This document shows positions 40,170-47,791 of a stretch of 53,948 nucleotides of DNA, in pieces. The stretch spans positions 1 to 53,948 of the forward strand of contig JAYFQV010000020.1 of NCBI GenBank assembly GCA_034926605.1. Reading direction: 5' to 3'. The notes beneath the pieces were generated by a model that was not told the DNA's origin, did not search any database, and saw only the letters and a program-made list of their open reading frames with translations. This DNA is from CALXXL01 sp034926605 (GTDB lineage: Bacteria > Verrucomicrobiota > Lentisphaeria > Victivallales > Victivallaceae). The first letter of the stretch is position 1; each line of letters starts with the position of its first letter. A program made the position numbers and the translations under genes.

Positions 40170-40913
40170 TTATGCCCCCTGTTTGGACTGCGTGCCGGCG
40201 CGCTTTGCCTCGATTACAGAAAGTCCGGCATTCAATAGCGAATGAATAAATGCGGCTTCCGTTAAAGGACTTCTGGCAAGACTCGCATGGAATCTTCTTC
40301 GCAAATTGCCGCTTGAGTCGAGAATAGACAGCTTCCAGTATTCATCGGTCGATCTATCATTATTATTTTGGTCGTCGAACTCGTCCGAAACGATTGCTAT
40401 ACATTCGAGCAGTCCGAACAACGATTCAAGTTCCCCCGACTCGGTTCCAGCAATTTCCATAACAGCTGAACATACGCCAAGCGGGGTATCATCCACTGAC
40501 AATAGAAGATAGGCGATCTCTCGCATCTTGGCGTCTTCTGAAGATCCGGTACATTCGAAATCACTCCTTGCAGCATCGTGCCATGTTTCAAGAAAACGCT
40601 GATATACTGATCCCGGCCGGTGCATATTCGAATATTCGACGAAGGGATCTTTCACATATTCTCTTCGCGCGGCGATTGCTTCCGGAGTAAATCTTGCCAA
40701 ATACGATGACAATAACCCTGAAAGCGTTTCCCCGCGTCGCTCGGCTTCGGAAATTCCGATGGCAAGCAGTTCCGGCGCGATCTTGATTGTATCCGATGCC
40801 GTAGCGCCGGCGGCGCCTTGGGATTGAGGGGTTGTTCCGGTCGCCATGGGCTTAGCATTGGCCTTAGCATTGGTTTTCGGTGACTGGACGGTGAGTTTTG
40901 CGTCGTTCTTCAT
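40170..40913 (-). CDS. Unknown element protein
   Basis: I do not recognise this 247-aa protein. Residues 1-45 are a low-complexity Lys/Ala/Thr/Gln tail. The rest is acidic and probably helical: PELLAIGISEAERRGETLSG looks like a ribbon-helix-helix-type start, and the last 150 residues have no motif. The ATG at 40913 follows AGGAG; the longer frame to 41027 covers hairpins. A long structured leader precedes it. Confidence 0.6.
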   Translation of the reverse strand: MKNDAKLTVQSPKTNAKANAKPMATGTTPQSQGAAGATASDTIKIAPELLAIGISEAERRGETLSGLLSSYLARFTPEAIAARREYVKDPFVEYSNMHRPGSVYQRFLETWHDAARSDFECTGSSEDAKMREIAYLLLSVDDTPLGVCSAVMEIAGTESGELESLFGLLECIAIVSDEFDDQNNNDRSTDEYWKLSILDSSGNLRRRFHASLARSPLTEAAFIHSLLNAGLSVIEAKRAGTQSKQGA

Positions 40914-41180
40914 GGTTGCGCGCTCCTGTTGCGGGCATAAAAAAACCGCTTCCGGTCGGTGGTGATAGACACCTTGCGTCGGGTAGTTATTCCGACGCTT
41001 CACGGAAACGGTAAAGCCCGTAAACAATAAAAATGTTCTCTTTTAACGCCATAATCGGGAACTACTCCGATTTGAAAACTCCGGCGATTGCGGCTATCAC
41101 CTCGCAATGCTTTTAGAGTATCACTGGTCGAATATCTTTTCAAGTGCCCGGATAACATTTTTGTCTTTTTGTTTTAACGA
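40914..41180 (-). promoter_or_regulatory. Structured leader of the unknown gene
   Basis: No gene lies here. On the minus strand a 7-bp hairpin (GCGTCGG/CCGACGC, 40976-40998), then GGTG-TCTAT-CACC and a weak ACCG/CGGT stem followed by seven T (about 40940-40960) suggest an attenuator-like leader ahead of the ATG at 40913. No riboswitch class is recognised. Confidence 0.45.
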
Positions 41181-41211
41181 GGCAGGGTACGCGTATTTTG
41201 CGTACCCTGCC
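41181..41211. terminator. Strong hairpin after the tape-measure-like gene
   Basis: A perfect 12-bp stem (GGCAGGGTACGC/GCGTACCCTGCC) with a 7-nt loop lies 42 nt past the stop of the minus-strand gene at 41253. It is not followed by a U-run on that strand, so its action as terminator is uncertain; it may stabilise the mRNA end. Confidence 0.5.
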
Positions 41212-41252
41212 GACTGGCATATGTTGTGTGCCTGTTCCTCGTTAGATTCCGT

Positions 41253-42839
41253 TTACTTTGTCATGTAAATTTTTGTACCGCCGGCATTGGCGGCATTGCC
41301 AGTGGTAACGTCAAGGTGAATCTGGTTGGCAATCTCCTTGAGCGAGCCGAGCAGATCGTTAGATTTACGCATTTGATCCATTGCACCATCTTGCCCGCGC
41401 GCCTGACCGCCAAGACTACCGCCGATCCGCAAAAGCTCGTCGCTGTATATCGGACGGTCTGGTGCTCCGGAGGCTGCGGATTTTGCCGCCTTTTTTGCGG
41501 CATCATCCGGGTTTTCGATGTCATAGAGCTGCCCGGCCTGATCCGAAACTAGCTTTTTTTCATCCTCGGTCAGTTCCCGTGCCTGCCGCGCGGAAGCCTT
41601 TTTCAGTTCCTCGTCAATAAAAAGTTCCCGCTTTTTGCCCGCTATGATCATCCGCTGCTTCTTCAAGCGTTCGTTCAGATCGGCGATCAGCGCTTTATCA
41701 TTTTCGGCCTTTTCTGCCGCCGCCTTTTCTTCGTCCGCCTTTTGCTGTGCTGCTTGTTGCACGGCAACTACCGCCGCGCTGGGATTGGACTTCTTCTCCT
41801 GCTTCTTGACTATCTTTTGCGCCTCGACAAAGGACATATTGGGGTCTACGGCATCATATTTAGGGTCGAGCTTTTGTCCTCGGCTTTCTGCAAATTCTTT
41901 CATTTCGGCAACAGTGGTAGCTGGAGCGGATATTTGGTCTTTTATCGGAAGGACCATCTCTCCAAATGTTTTCTTTCCGTTCCATCTTGCCGATAGAGAC
42001 TCTATCGGGCTGCTCATATCAATTAGTCCACGGGCAATTGTACGATATGGGCTTTCGCGCTCAACATCCACTCCGTCATGCCCCACGTCCGCAATGTACT
42101 TTACTGCAGTATCAATATCGGTGGCAAATTTTTCAACCAAACCAACAAGGCCAGAGTTTACAGCCGCAGATTCTATTGCCGTTATTATATTAGTCCAAGC
42201 ATCTTCAAATCTCTCAGCGGCTGCAACGGTTTCATTTGGAATAGCTACTTTCAGGTTTTTGAATTCGTTGTTGAGATTTTGAAGATTGACAATCATATCA
42301 AGCATCTCTACGCCGCCGTCTCCGAAAATCTTCTGTGCCAGCGCGGCGCGACGTGATTCGTCCTTGACACTCGCCAACGCCTTCGCAACCTCTTGGAACT
42401 GCTCGAACGGCCCACCCTTCATAGAGCCGGGTTCCACGCCAAGCTTGGTAAAGACCTCCTGTGCCTTTGATTTACCCGAAAGCGCATCCAGCTTCAGGCG
42501 GGCGGCCTGCTTCATTGCGGTTTCGACATTTCCGATTTCCGTGCCGGAGCGCTTGGCGGCGAATTCGAGAAACTGGAATTGCTCGGCGGTTACGCCAAGG
42601 TTGCGCGACATCTTGCCGATGCGGTCAAGATGATCTATCATGCCCTTGAACGCGCGGACGCCAAGACCGATGCCAAGCATCCCTGCAATGGATGTAATCC
42701 CTGCAGATAATCCGAAAAACGGATTCTTGGAAAACGCGCCTTTGATTTTTGCCGCCGCACTCTTGGCCTTGGTTTCGACGGTACGGAATGCTTCGGTTAC
42801 TTTGCTGTAGCTTGCGCCGATGATTACTTTTAATGACAT
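41253..42839 (-). CDS. Phage tail tape-measure-like protein
   Basis: The 528-aa protein starts with FRTVETKAKSAAAKIKGAF and a hydrophobic stretch (about 42-62, FGLSAGITSIAGMLGIGLG), followed by HLDRIGKMSRNLGVTAEQFQ, which is the repeated core of phage tail tape-measure proteins (DRIGKMS-R-LG-S-EE-Q-L). AKALASVKDESRRAALAQKIFGDGG further supports it. The C-terminal half is Ala/Lys/Glu-rich coiled coil. Tape-measure proteins fix tail length and enter the cell. It is the only tail gene in the element, and short for the class. AAAAGGAG precedes the ATG. Confidence 0.8.
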   Translation of the reverse strand: MSLKVIIGASYSKVTEAFRTVETKAKSAAAKIKGAFSKNPFFGLSAGITSIAGMLGIGLGVRAFKGMIDHLDRIGKMSRNLGVTAEQFQFLEFAAKRSGTEIGNVETAMKQAARLKLDALSGKSKAQEVFTKLGVEPGSMKGGPFEQFQEVAKALASVKDESRRAALAQKIFGDGGVEMLDMIVNLQNLNNEFKNLKVAIPNETVAAAERFEDAWTNIITAIESAAVNSGLVGLVEKFATDIDTAVKYIADVGHDGVDVERESPYRTIARGLIDMSSPIESLSARWNGKKTFGEMVLPIKDQISAPATTVAEMKEFAESRGQKLDPKYDAVDPNMSFVEAQKIVKKQEKKSNPSAAVVAVQQAAQQKADEEKAAAEKAENDKALIADLNERLKKQRMIIAGKKRELFIDEELKKASARQARELTEDEKKLVSDQAGQLYDIENPDDAAKKAAKSAASGAPDRPIYSDELLRIGGSLGGQARGQDGAMDQMRKSNDLLGSLKEIANQIHLDVTTGNAANAGGTKIYMTK

Positions 42840-42867
42840 TGTTTTCTCCTTTTCTTGTGTTTATAAC

Positions 42868-42944
42868 TAACGCACCTAAATATATCGATTTCGTCAAGGT
42901 AAGGTTGTCTTTGTTCCGGTCGAGAGTAGTACCTAGACGGGGGG
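42868..42944 (-). repeat. 77-bp duplicated leader, copy 2
   Basis: Matches 38983-39059 at 71 of 77 positions. It starts 28 nt ahead of the tape-measure-like gene and lies 2 nt after the end of the primase-helicase. It is probably a promoter/operator used by two late-type units. Confidence 0.85.
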
Positions 42945-42945
42945 C

Positions 42946-44745
42946 TTAACCCCCTCCAGCTTCTCCGCTATAACGACCGCCTTCGGAAATGATCCCATTG
43001 GCTCGCGTCCAATGCAGTGTTATCACCTTTCCGGCGGTGCCGGCATTCTTGTTGCGCACTTTCTGGATATGCACCTGAACCAAGCCGTCGTTCTTTACCA
43101 CGTCACGCCAGACGCACAGGCAGACATCCGCTTTGTTGCGCCAATGCGCCGAACCTGAGATGTCCCAAGGTGTGGGGATCGGGTACTGCCCGGTCTGTCG
43201 ATCTTTCAACAGCTTGGCCGGGTGAGCGACCACCCAGCACATCAGATTGAACCGTCTGGCAAAGTTCCTAAGCCTGGTAAGCGCCATGCTGATATATTCG
43301 GTTTCCGACAGCGCTGCCGGGCGTTTGTGCTCGATCTCGTTCCATGGGTCAAGGACAAAGGCTTTTACCTTGTCGCGCCTTGCGCACACCTCTACGCGCT
43401 GCAGAATGCCATCCAGATCGTCGCCGCAGTCGTCCCCGGAAGTCAGGATTTTCACCCTGCTAGAAAGCGTGGTTATCGCGTCCCTCACCTCTTCGGCGGT
43501 CATTGGGGCCTTGCTCCATTGCGTAAGCGCCGAGGGATTGAACAACGGCGCGCTAGTCCACTTTTCCGCCAGCTTCTGGAAATGGTTTGCTATCGGGTAG
43601 TTTTCCGGGCTATATATCGCCCAACTCCAACCGTGCAGGCGAATGGTGTTTATTATGATCTGGTCCAAGAACTCGGACTTGCCGTGCGACGGAATGCCGG
43701 TAAGAATGTTGAGCGTTCCAGGCTGGAGCAAAAGGCAATCATCGACGGTGCGTATTCCGGTGGAGAACAGACCGTTGCGGCCGCGATCCCGCCAGAATGC
43801 CGTTATTTCTCCGGCGTGCTCGGCAAAGGTGGTGATCCCGGCCACGGGGCAAGGCTTGGCAGCGTCGATACAGCGCCGGAGCATATCTTTCCCATGCCGC
43901 ACCAGGACGTCATTGGCGTCCTTGTTGCCTGCCGGATATTCCACGGTGAGACACCTTTCAACGCCGAATGCGGCGGCGACGACCTTTTCGAACGCCACGC
44001 CAACCGCGTCCCTGTCCATCGCAAGGACGATCTGCCGGGCCGCGTCGAACGCCTCCCGGTTGGCCTCCAGCCATGCCAACTTGTTTTCAAGATTCTTCGC
44101 GTTCTCAGGGGGGGCACCGTTCGGGGTGGACACCGCGCAGGGGTAGCCGGCTTCCAATACGGCCAGCGTGTCGAACTCGCCTTCGGTGAAGATTATAGTA
44201 TCGGTTCCGGCCATGCTGTCCGCATTGAACAAAGCAGTCTGATCACCGCCCTTTGTCTGCGCGAAATCCTTTACTTCCAGTGGACGATATTTGATGTTTA
44301 GACAGTCGGAACCACGCATTACCGGAAACGCGAGCGCTTCCAGTTCCTTGCCGGCGCGATTAGAATAAACGCGGGGTGCGCTCTTCAATCCAGCGGCCTC
44401 GGCGGTCTCTTTGCTTATTCCGCGTGATGCAAGATAGGCGATGGCCGCCGCCGTCAGTGGTTGCAGCTTATCGTACTCGGCTTTAATGTTCAGAATGCCG
44501 TTTAAGGCCGGTTCCGTGCGTTTTGACGTGGGCTTGGCATATTCCCGCCTGTCGGGACGTTCCTCATGTAAGCCGCCCGTCCAGCCGCATCTGTGGCAAA
44601 ACCATGTATGTTCGGACAGATTCACCGACAAATCCTTGTGCCCTCGCGTCTTGTGGGTGTTCTCGCATTGCGGGCAACGGGTTCTATATTCTCCGGTGCC
44701 ACTTTCGGGCGCGTCTATTTCGTATTTTGAGTATGATTCCATCAT
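42946..44745 (-). CDS. Bifunctional primase-helicase (T7 gp4-like)
   Basis: The 599-aa protein makes primers and unwinds DNA. An N-terminal zinc site (CPQCENTHKT...CHRCGW) and Toprim core (FTEGEFDTLAVL and LAMDRDAVG) form the primase; the RecA-like helicase has a Walker A GIPSHGKSEF and DnaB-like blocks (YSPENYP, VLDPWNEIEH as Walker B, HPAKLLKDRQTGQYPIPTP-like loop). This layout is common in T7-like phages and in satellites. The start is ATG 44745, overlapping the upstream stop (ATGA). It is the core of an autonomous replication module. Confidence 0.92.
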   Translation of the reverse strand: MMESYSKYEIDAPESGTGEYRTRCPQCENTHKTRGHKDLSVNLSEHTWFCHRCGWTGGLHEERPDRREYAKPTSKRTEPALNGILNIKAEYDKLQPLTAAAIAYLASRGISKETAEAAGLKSAPRVYSNRAGKELEALAFPVMRGSDCLNIKYRPLEVKDFAQTKGGDQTALFNADSMAGTDTIIFTEGEFDTLAVLEAGYPCAVSTPNGAPPENAKNLENKLAWLEANREAFDAARQIVLAMDRDAVGVAFEKVVAAAFGVERCLTVEYPAGNKDANDVLVRHGKDMLRRCIDAAKPCPVAGITTFAEHAGEITAFWRDRGRNGLFSTGIRTVDDCLLLQPGTLNILTGIPSHGKSEFLDQIIINTIRLHGWSWAIYSPENYPIANHFQKLAEKWTSAPLFNPSALTQWSKAPMTAEEVRDAITTLSSRVKILTSGDDCGDDLDGILQRVEVCARRDKVKAFVLDPWNEIEHKRPAALSETEYISMALTRLRNFARRFNLMCWVVAHPAKLLKDRQTGQYPIPTPWDISGSAHWRNKADVCLCVWRDVVKNDGLVQVHIQKVRNKNAGTAGKVITLHWTRANGIISEGGRYSGEAGGG

Positions 44746-45365
44746 AGTGCACACCCTTGAGCCTTTTGCGGGTTGTCGCCGGCAATATTGTTGCGTTCCC
44801 ATGTTCTAATGGCGGCGCGCCAATCTTTCATTGGATTTTGGCCGATCTTCCATCCGTTGGCTTCGTAATGGTCGATGAAAGCTTGAGGATTGACGGTATT
44901 GCCGCGCTCATGGCAATATTCGATGACGTCTTTAATCGTTGGTTTTGTAAATCGCGCTTTTCCGGACTTTTCAGCGTTAGGCGCGTTCAAAGAAAAAGCC
45001 GGGGGCGTTTCTTTGGTATCCGTAAGGATACTTTCTTTTTGATTAACACTTACACTATCACTAACACTAACAGCTAGATTTGCTAGGTTTTGCTTGCGTT
45101 TGCTAGCATTTGCTAGCTTTTGCTTGCCGCCAAGCCGCCCGGCCTCAATACGTTTTTTGCGGGTGTCTTCCCATTTATCCGCGTCGCGGTCGAATTGAGC
45201 GCAGAACATGGCAAACAGCGGAGTGGCAATAGGCGAGAGGGTGGGAATTTGCCCGCCTGTGTTATAAGCGAATATAGCCTTAAACAGTGTTCCGGCGTCC
45301 GTGTCGCTCATTACGTTTACAGCGGCTGCGGTGTCGCAATACAGGAGGAATGATTTGCGGGCCAT
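44742..45365 (-). CDS. Replication organiser, DUF6291-like
   Basis: The 207-aa protein begins MARKSFLLYCDTAAAVNVMS and has a DUF6291-like N-terminal domain (about 1-80, with LFAMFCAQFDRDADKWEDTR). A low-complexity linker (80-108) follows, then FIDHYEANGWKIGQNPMKDW, the C-terminal motif of phage replisome organisers that load helicase. The next gene is the primase-helicase, so this protein should mark the origin. The linker is coded by phased DNA repeats. ATG 45365 is preferred over an earlier in-frame Met (45407) lying in the previous gene. Confidence 0.78.
   Translation of the reverse strand: MARKSFLLYCDTAAAVNVMSDTDAGTLFKAIFAYNTGGQIPTLSPIATPLFAMFCAQFDRDADKWEDTRKKRIEAGRLGGKQKLANASKRKQNLANLAVSVSDSVSVNQKESILTDTKETPPAFSLNAPNAEKSGKARFTKPTIKDVIEYCHERGNTVNPQAFIDHYEANGWKIGQNPMKDWRAAIRTWERNNIAGDNPQKAQGCAL
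45071..45130. repeat. 10-bp-phased iteron-like repeats in the replication gene
   Basis: From 45081, five successive 10-mers on the plus strand start with TGCT: TGCTAGGTTT, TGCTTGCGTT, TGCTAGCATT, TGCTAGCTTT and TGCTTGCCGC, with a partial CAGCTAGATT before them. The period of exactly 10 is not a multiple of 3, so the repetition is kept at DNA level. Adjacent (about 45039-45073) are hexamer repeats close to ACTAAC. This is a good origin candidate. Confidence 0.65.
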
Positions 45366-45367
45366 AT

Positions 45368-45622
45368 TCACACCTCCGGCGCTTCGATGTCGCGCCAGCA
45401 ATCGCAATGAATCCGAAGACCATAGGGGTTTCTGTCGGTTGGGTGTTCAAACTCTCCAAGATCGCAACCCGGATGGCCGTTTTCTTGTTCGCAAAAAGCA
45501 CATGTGCGGCAAGCACGGTTGGCTGGATTGAAAGTACAATGCTTTTCATGCTCGAATATCACTCTGGCGCTGCCGGAGGTGCGTTCGCAAAAATCGCACT
45601 TATAGCGAATGGTTTTCTTCAT
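45368..45622 (-). CDS. Small Cys/His-rich protein
   Basis: The 84-aa protein has ten Cys and four His, including CDFCERTSGS, HEKHCTF and CRTCAFCEQENGHPGCDLG, so it should bind two zinc ions. No family is recognised. It ends 2 nt before the replication organiser start and starts 1 nt after the previous small gene, within one operon. Confidence 0.7.
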   Translation of the reverse strand: MKKTIRYKCDFCERTSGSARVIFEHEKHCTFNPANRACRTCAFCEQENGHPGCDLGEFEHPTDRNPYGLRIHCDCWRDIEAPEV

Positions 45623-45623
45623 A

Positions 45624-45776
45624 TTAGGTGCCCATCGCGCGCGCGTCTTGACATTTTATACATTTTTCGCAAATCTTGTTATCGGAAGAGATGCGGCCAT
45701 CGCCGCCGCCAAGACTGGCGTTTCCGAGATATCGACCGCATTTTTTGCACCGAGGACGATAGTTGTTGCTTTTCAT
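45624..45776 (-). CDS. 50-aa zinc-knuckle-like protein
   Basis: A 50-codon frame starts at ATG 45776 and ends TAA at 45626-45624. The product has CKKCGRY near residue 10 and CEKCIKC near 36 (two CxxC pairs), typical of small zinc proteins in phage and satellite operons. It fits tightly between the excisionase-like gene (2 nt away) and the Cys-rich gene (1 nt away), so it is probably real. Confidence 0.6.
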   Translation of the reverse strand: MKSNNYRPRCKKCGRYLGNASLGGGDGRISSDNKICEKCIKCQDARAMGT

Positions 45777-45778
45777 GG

Positions 45779-46096
45779 TTACGCCTCAATAGAATTGCCG
45801 CCAAGAAGATTGCGGACGCTTTGGGGGTCGATGCGAATAGTTCGTGGGGTTAGTTTGATTCGAATCAGTTTGCCGGAATTGAGATAGCGATTAACCGAGT
45901 TCAGACTCATTCCAAGCAAAGACGCGACCTCATGCCGGGTTAGGGGTTTCTCGATAGCGTCGCTGGTAGCTTTATCTGACTCATAGCCTTTTAGGGCATC
46001 CACTAAAGAGCGAGGCGAGAGGTCTGGCGCATAAGGCTGAAGCAGCGCGGTTGCGGCACTCAATACAGCTGGAGTAATTGGATTTCTGATCTGCAT
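45779..46096 (-). CDS. Excisionase-like HTH protein
   Basis: This 105-aa protein ends in a MerR/excisionase-type winged helix (LTRHEVASLLGMSLNSVNRY and LNSGKLIRI, then RIDPQSVRNLL), as in the 'excisionase family DNA-binding domain'. It probably directs excision with the integrase, or acts as a regulator. Start at 46096 after AAAGGG; an earlier frame to 46147 has no support. Repeated GGTAA motifs lie upstream. Confidence 0.8.
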   Translation of the reverse strand: MQIRNPITPAVLSAATALLQPYAPDLSPRSLVDALKGYESDKATSDAIEKPLTRHEVASLLGMSLNSVNRYLNSGKLIRIKLTPRTIRIDPQSVRNLLGGNSIEA

Positions 46097-46159
46097 TTGT
46101 TTTACCCTTTCGGAGTTGTGTGGCTCGCGTTGTGCTTGCCTCCACATACCCGTTTATCC

Positions 46160-46244
46160 GGTAAAACCCACCCGCAAAATGTATTAAAATGGCTTGCTTT
46201 TGAGCTTAGAAATATGTGGTAAAAGGTGGTAATCAATGCGGTAA
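46160..46244. repeat. GGTAA repeats ahead of the excisionase-like gene
   Basis: GGTAA(A) occurs at 46160, 46218, 46228 and 46240 on the plus strand; the last three are spaced 10 and 12 bp. They lie between the excisionase-like start and the terminator of the upstream gene, where Xis or repressor sites are expected. The rest of 46097-46263 shows no gene. Confidence 0.45.
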
Positions 46245-46263
46245 AAACATAGTGCAAAAGGAT

Positions 46264-46295
46264 AAAAAAAGAGCGGTAAGAGTTGCTCTTACCGC
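46264..46295 (-). terminator. Terminator splitting the early regions
   Basis: A perfect 10-bp stem (GCGGTAAGAG 46273-46282 with CTCTTACCGC 46286-46295, 3-nt loop) is followed on the minus strand by TCTTTTTTT. It ends the regulatory transcript 27 nt past the stop at 46322. Confidence 0.88.
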
Positions 46296-46321
46296 CCGCA
46301 TTCAAGTGAGGCTATTTTATG

Positions 46322-47512
46322 TTATTCCGGCTGTGAATATTCATCGATAGGTTTGCCTCGGTCGCGTTTTATGTTGCGGTTATTCCAAGTCATCTGAGGT
46401 CGGCCAGTGCTTTGAAGTTTCTTGTTAATTTTCTTAGCAAGATAGCGTATATGATCTATAGAACATTTCAATTCATTGGCAAGTCGCGCTTGCGTTTTGC
46501 CATCAGCGTTGCCAAAATATACCGTCCGCTCTTCCTCGGACATTTTCCCCATTTGTTTGATTATGGTATCTGATAGACGCGACACTTTTACGGTTTCATC
46601 ACGAGCTTCTTCCACTAATGGGGGGACTCCCTCCAATTTCTTGTCTTGCGCGATCTGTCTAGCTTTTATGTCGGCGGTGTCTTCTAATATTCTGTTCAGT
46701 TTTTCTCTGTTGTGTTCCCTCTCTTTTTTAAGTTCCTGCTCGGTTTCAGAAAGCTTCTGCTTTATTTTTAACTTCTCCGATTCCGCGATATTCAAACTAT
46801 CAATTAACGCATTGGCTTTCCGAAAGCCATCATTGATTAGCGCCATACTGATTTTATCGCTGGTGAATTCAATAAAATCATAGGTTTGTTGGCACCACAA
46901 CATAGTTTCCCAGGTCATGAGACTAATCAAATTATAGGCTTGATCTTTTCCTTTTTTATCCGCGAAGCTTAGAGCTCGGACAAGCGTTTGCCTAAGGCCA
47001 CTAAGGCGGTCTTTTACAATTACACGGCGCGCGATAATTTCATCAATGCCTTCATCTGGACATAGTGAGGAAACGGCGGCATCAAATTTTCTGTCCACCA
47101 TTTCTTCAAGAGCCGCTATTCTTTCGGTGGCAACATTATAATCTTCTCCTCGTGGTCGGGTTAATTCAATGACTTCTGCTTTATTGTTACGCGTTGGTAT
47201 TGTGATAAAGGTAGTAGCCTGACCCGACGAATTGTCGGGTGAAGCTTTGCCTCTCTGTGTCGCTTTGTTTATCGTAGGCGCATGCCTAATACTATAGACT
47301 ACTGCACCAGAATTGCGTTCGACAAGTTCCTTTAGCGCAACCATATCTATAGTTTCTTGGCATTTGGGCGGAACATGTTTTATCAGCTTCGCATATCCGG
47401 TTTTCATGAATAAGCTAATTTCTATATCCAGATATTCGGCGGCTTCTTGTATTGTCAGTTGCCGATCATTGGATGAATTGCCATCATGGGCGAAATCGCA
47501 TTCTTTTGTCAT
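46322..47512 (-). CDS. Coiled-coil DNA-binding protein, unknown
   Basis: The 396-aa protein starts with LTIQEAAEYLDIEISLFMKT, a weak HTH_17-like helix pair, has a long central coiled coil (about 225-300, KLKIKQKLSETEQELKKERE and EHNREKL) and ends with a second HTH-like stretch (KTQARLANELKCSIDHIRYL) and a basic tail. It could be a partition or control protein of the element; I do not recognise it. It overlaps the upstream gene by ATGA. A palindrome of the element (47221-47240) lies within its coding region. Confidence 0.7.
   Translation of the reverse strand: MTKECDFAHDGNSSNDRQLTIQEAAEYLDIEISLFMKTGYAKLIKHVPPKCQETIDMVALKELVERNSGAVVYSIRHAPTINKATQRGKASPDNSSGQATTFITIPTRNNKAEVIELTRPRGEDYNVATERIAALEEMVDRKFDAAVSSLCPDEGIDEIIARRVIVKDRLSGLRQTLVRALSFADKKGKDQAYNLISLMTWETMLWCQQTYDFIEFTSDKISMALINDGFRKANALIDSLNIAESEKLKIKQKLSETEQELKKEREHNREKLNRILEDTADIKARQIAQDKKLEGVPPLVEEARDETVKVSRLSDTIIKQMGKMSEEERTVYFGNADGKTQARLANELKCSIDHIRYLAKKINKKLQSTGRPQMTWNNRNIKRDRGKPIDEYSQPE
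47221..47240. promoter_or_regulatory. CCGAC-N5-GTCGG palindrome, copy 3 (inside a gene)
   Basis: CCGAC-GAATT-GTCGG with flanking GAC/GGT, the reverse-complement spacer of copy 2 (AATTC). It lies about 270 nt into the coiled-coil gene, so it may control the gene from within or be a remnant. Confidence 0.4.
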
Positions 47513-47736
47513 TTTACCTGTTCACTTTCGGCAATTTGTTCTTCAAGCTTCTTTTGTTCGCGCTTTTTCTCAAGCCGCTTCATCCGCTTCACCCTGTCGG
47601 GGTAGTGGAGGCTGACGCCGTTGCGGTTGCGAATAACCCGGCATCCCATTCGCTCGGCCACGTCCGCAACCTCGTCGATATATACCCGGCAATATCTGTC
47701 TGCTCTGCACATTTCCGCCTCCTCCTGTGGTGTCAT
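47509..47736 (-). CDS. Small basic protein, unknown
   Basis: The 75-aa protein has an N-terminal half with two cysteines and a C-terminal basic helix (DRVKRMKRLEKKREQKKLEE). A strong GGAGGAA lies ahead of the ATG and the stop overlaps the next gene by ATGA, which supports translation. It may be a small regulator such as an anti-repressor; no family is recognised. Confidence 0.65.
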   Translation of the reverse strand: MTPQEEAEMCRADRYCRVYIDEVADVAERMGCRVIRNRNGVSLHYPDRVKRMKRLEKKREQKKLEEQIAESEQVK

Positions 47737-47791
47737 TTGATTATTCCTCCTGCTAAAAGATTATTCCGACCTTCAATTGCCTAAGGATTGT

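Noticed and set aside
38812..42897. Two frames starting with the same ten residues (MTKSIYLGAL)
   Set aside because: The identity comes from the duplicated 77-bp leader; start would be TTG without ribosome site and the frames then overlap the real genes out of phase.
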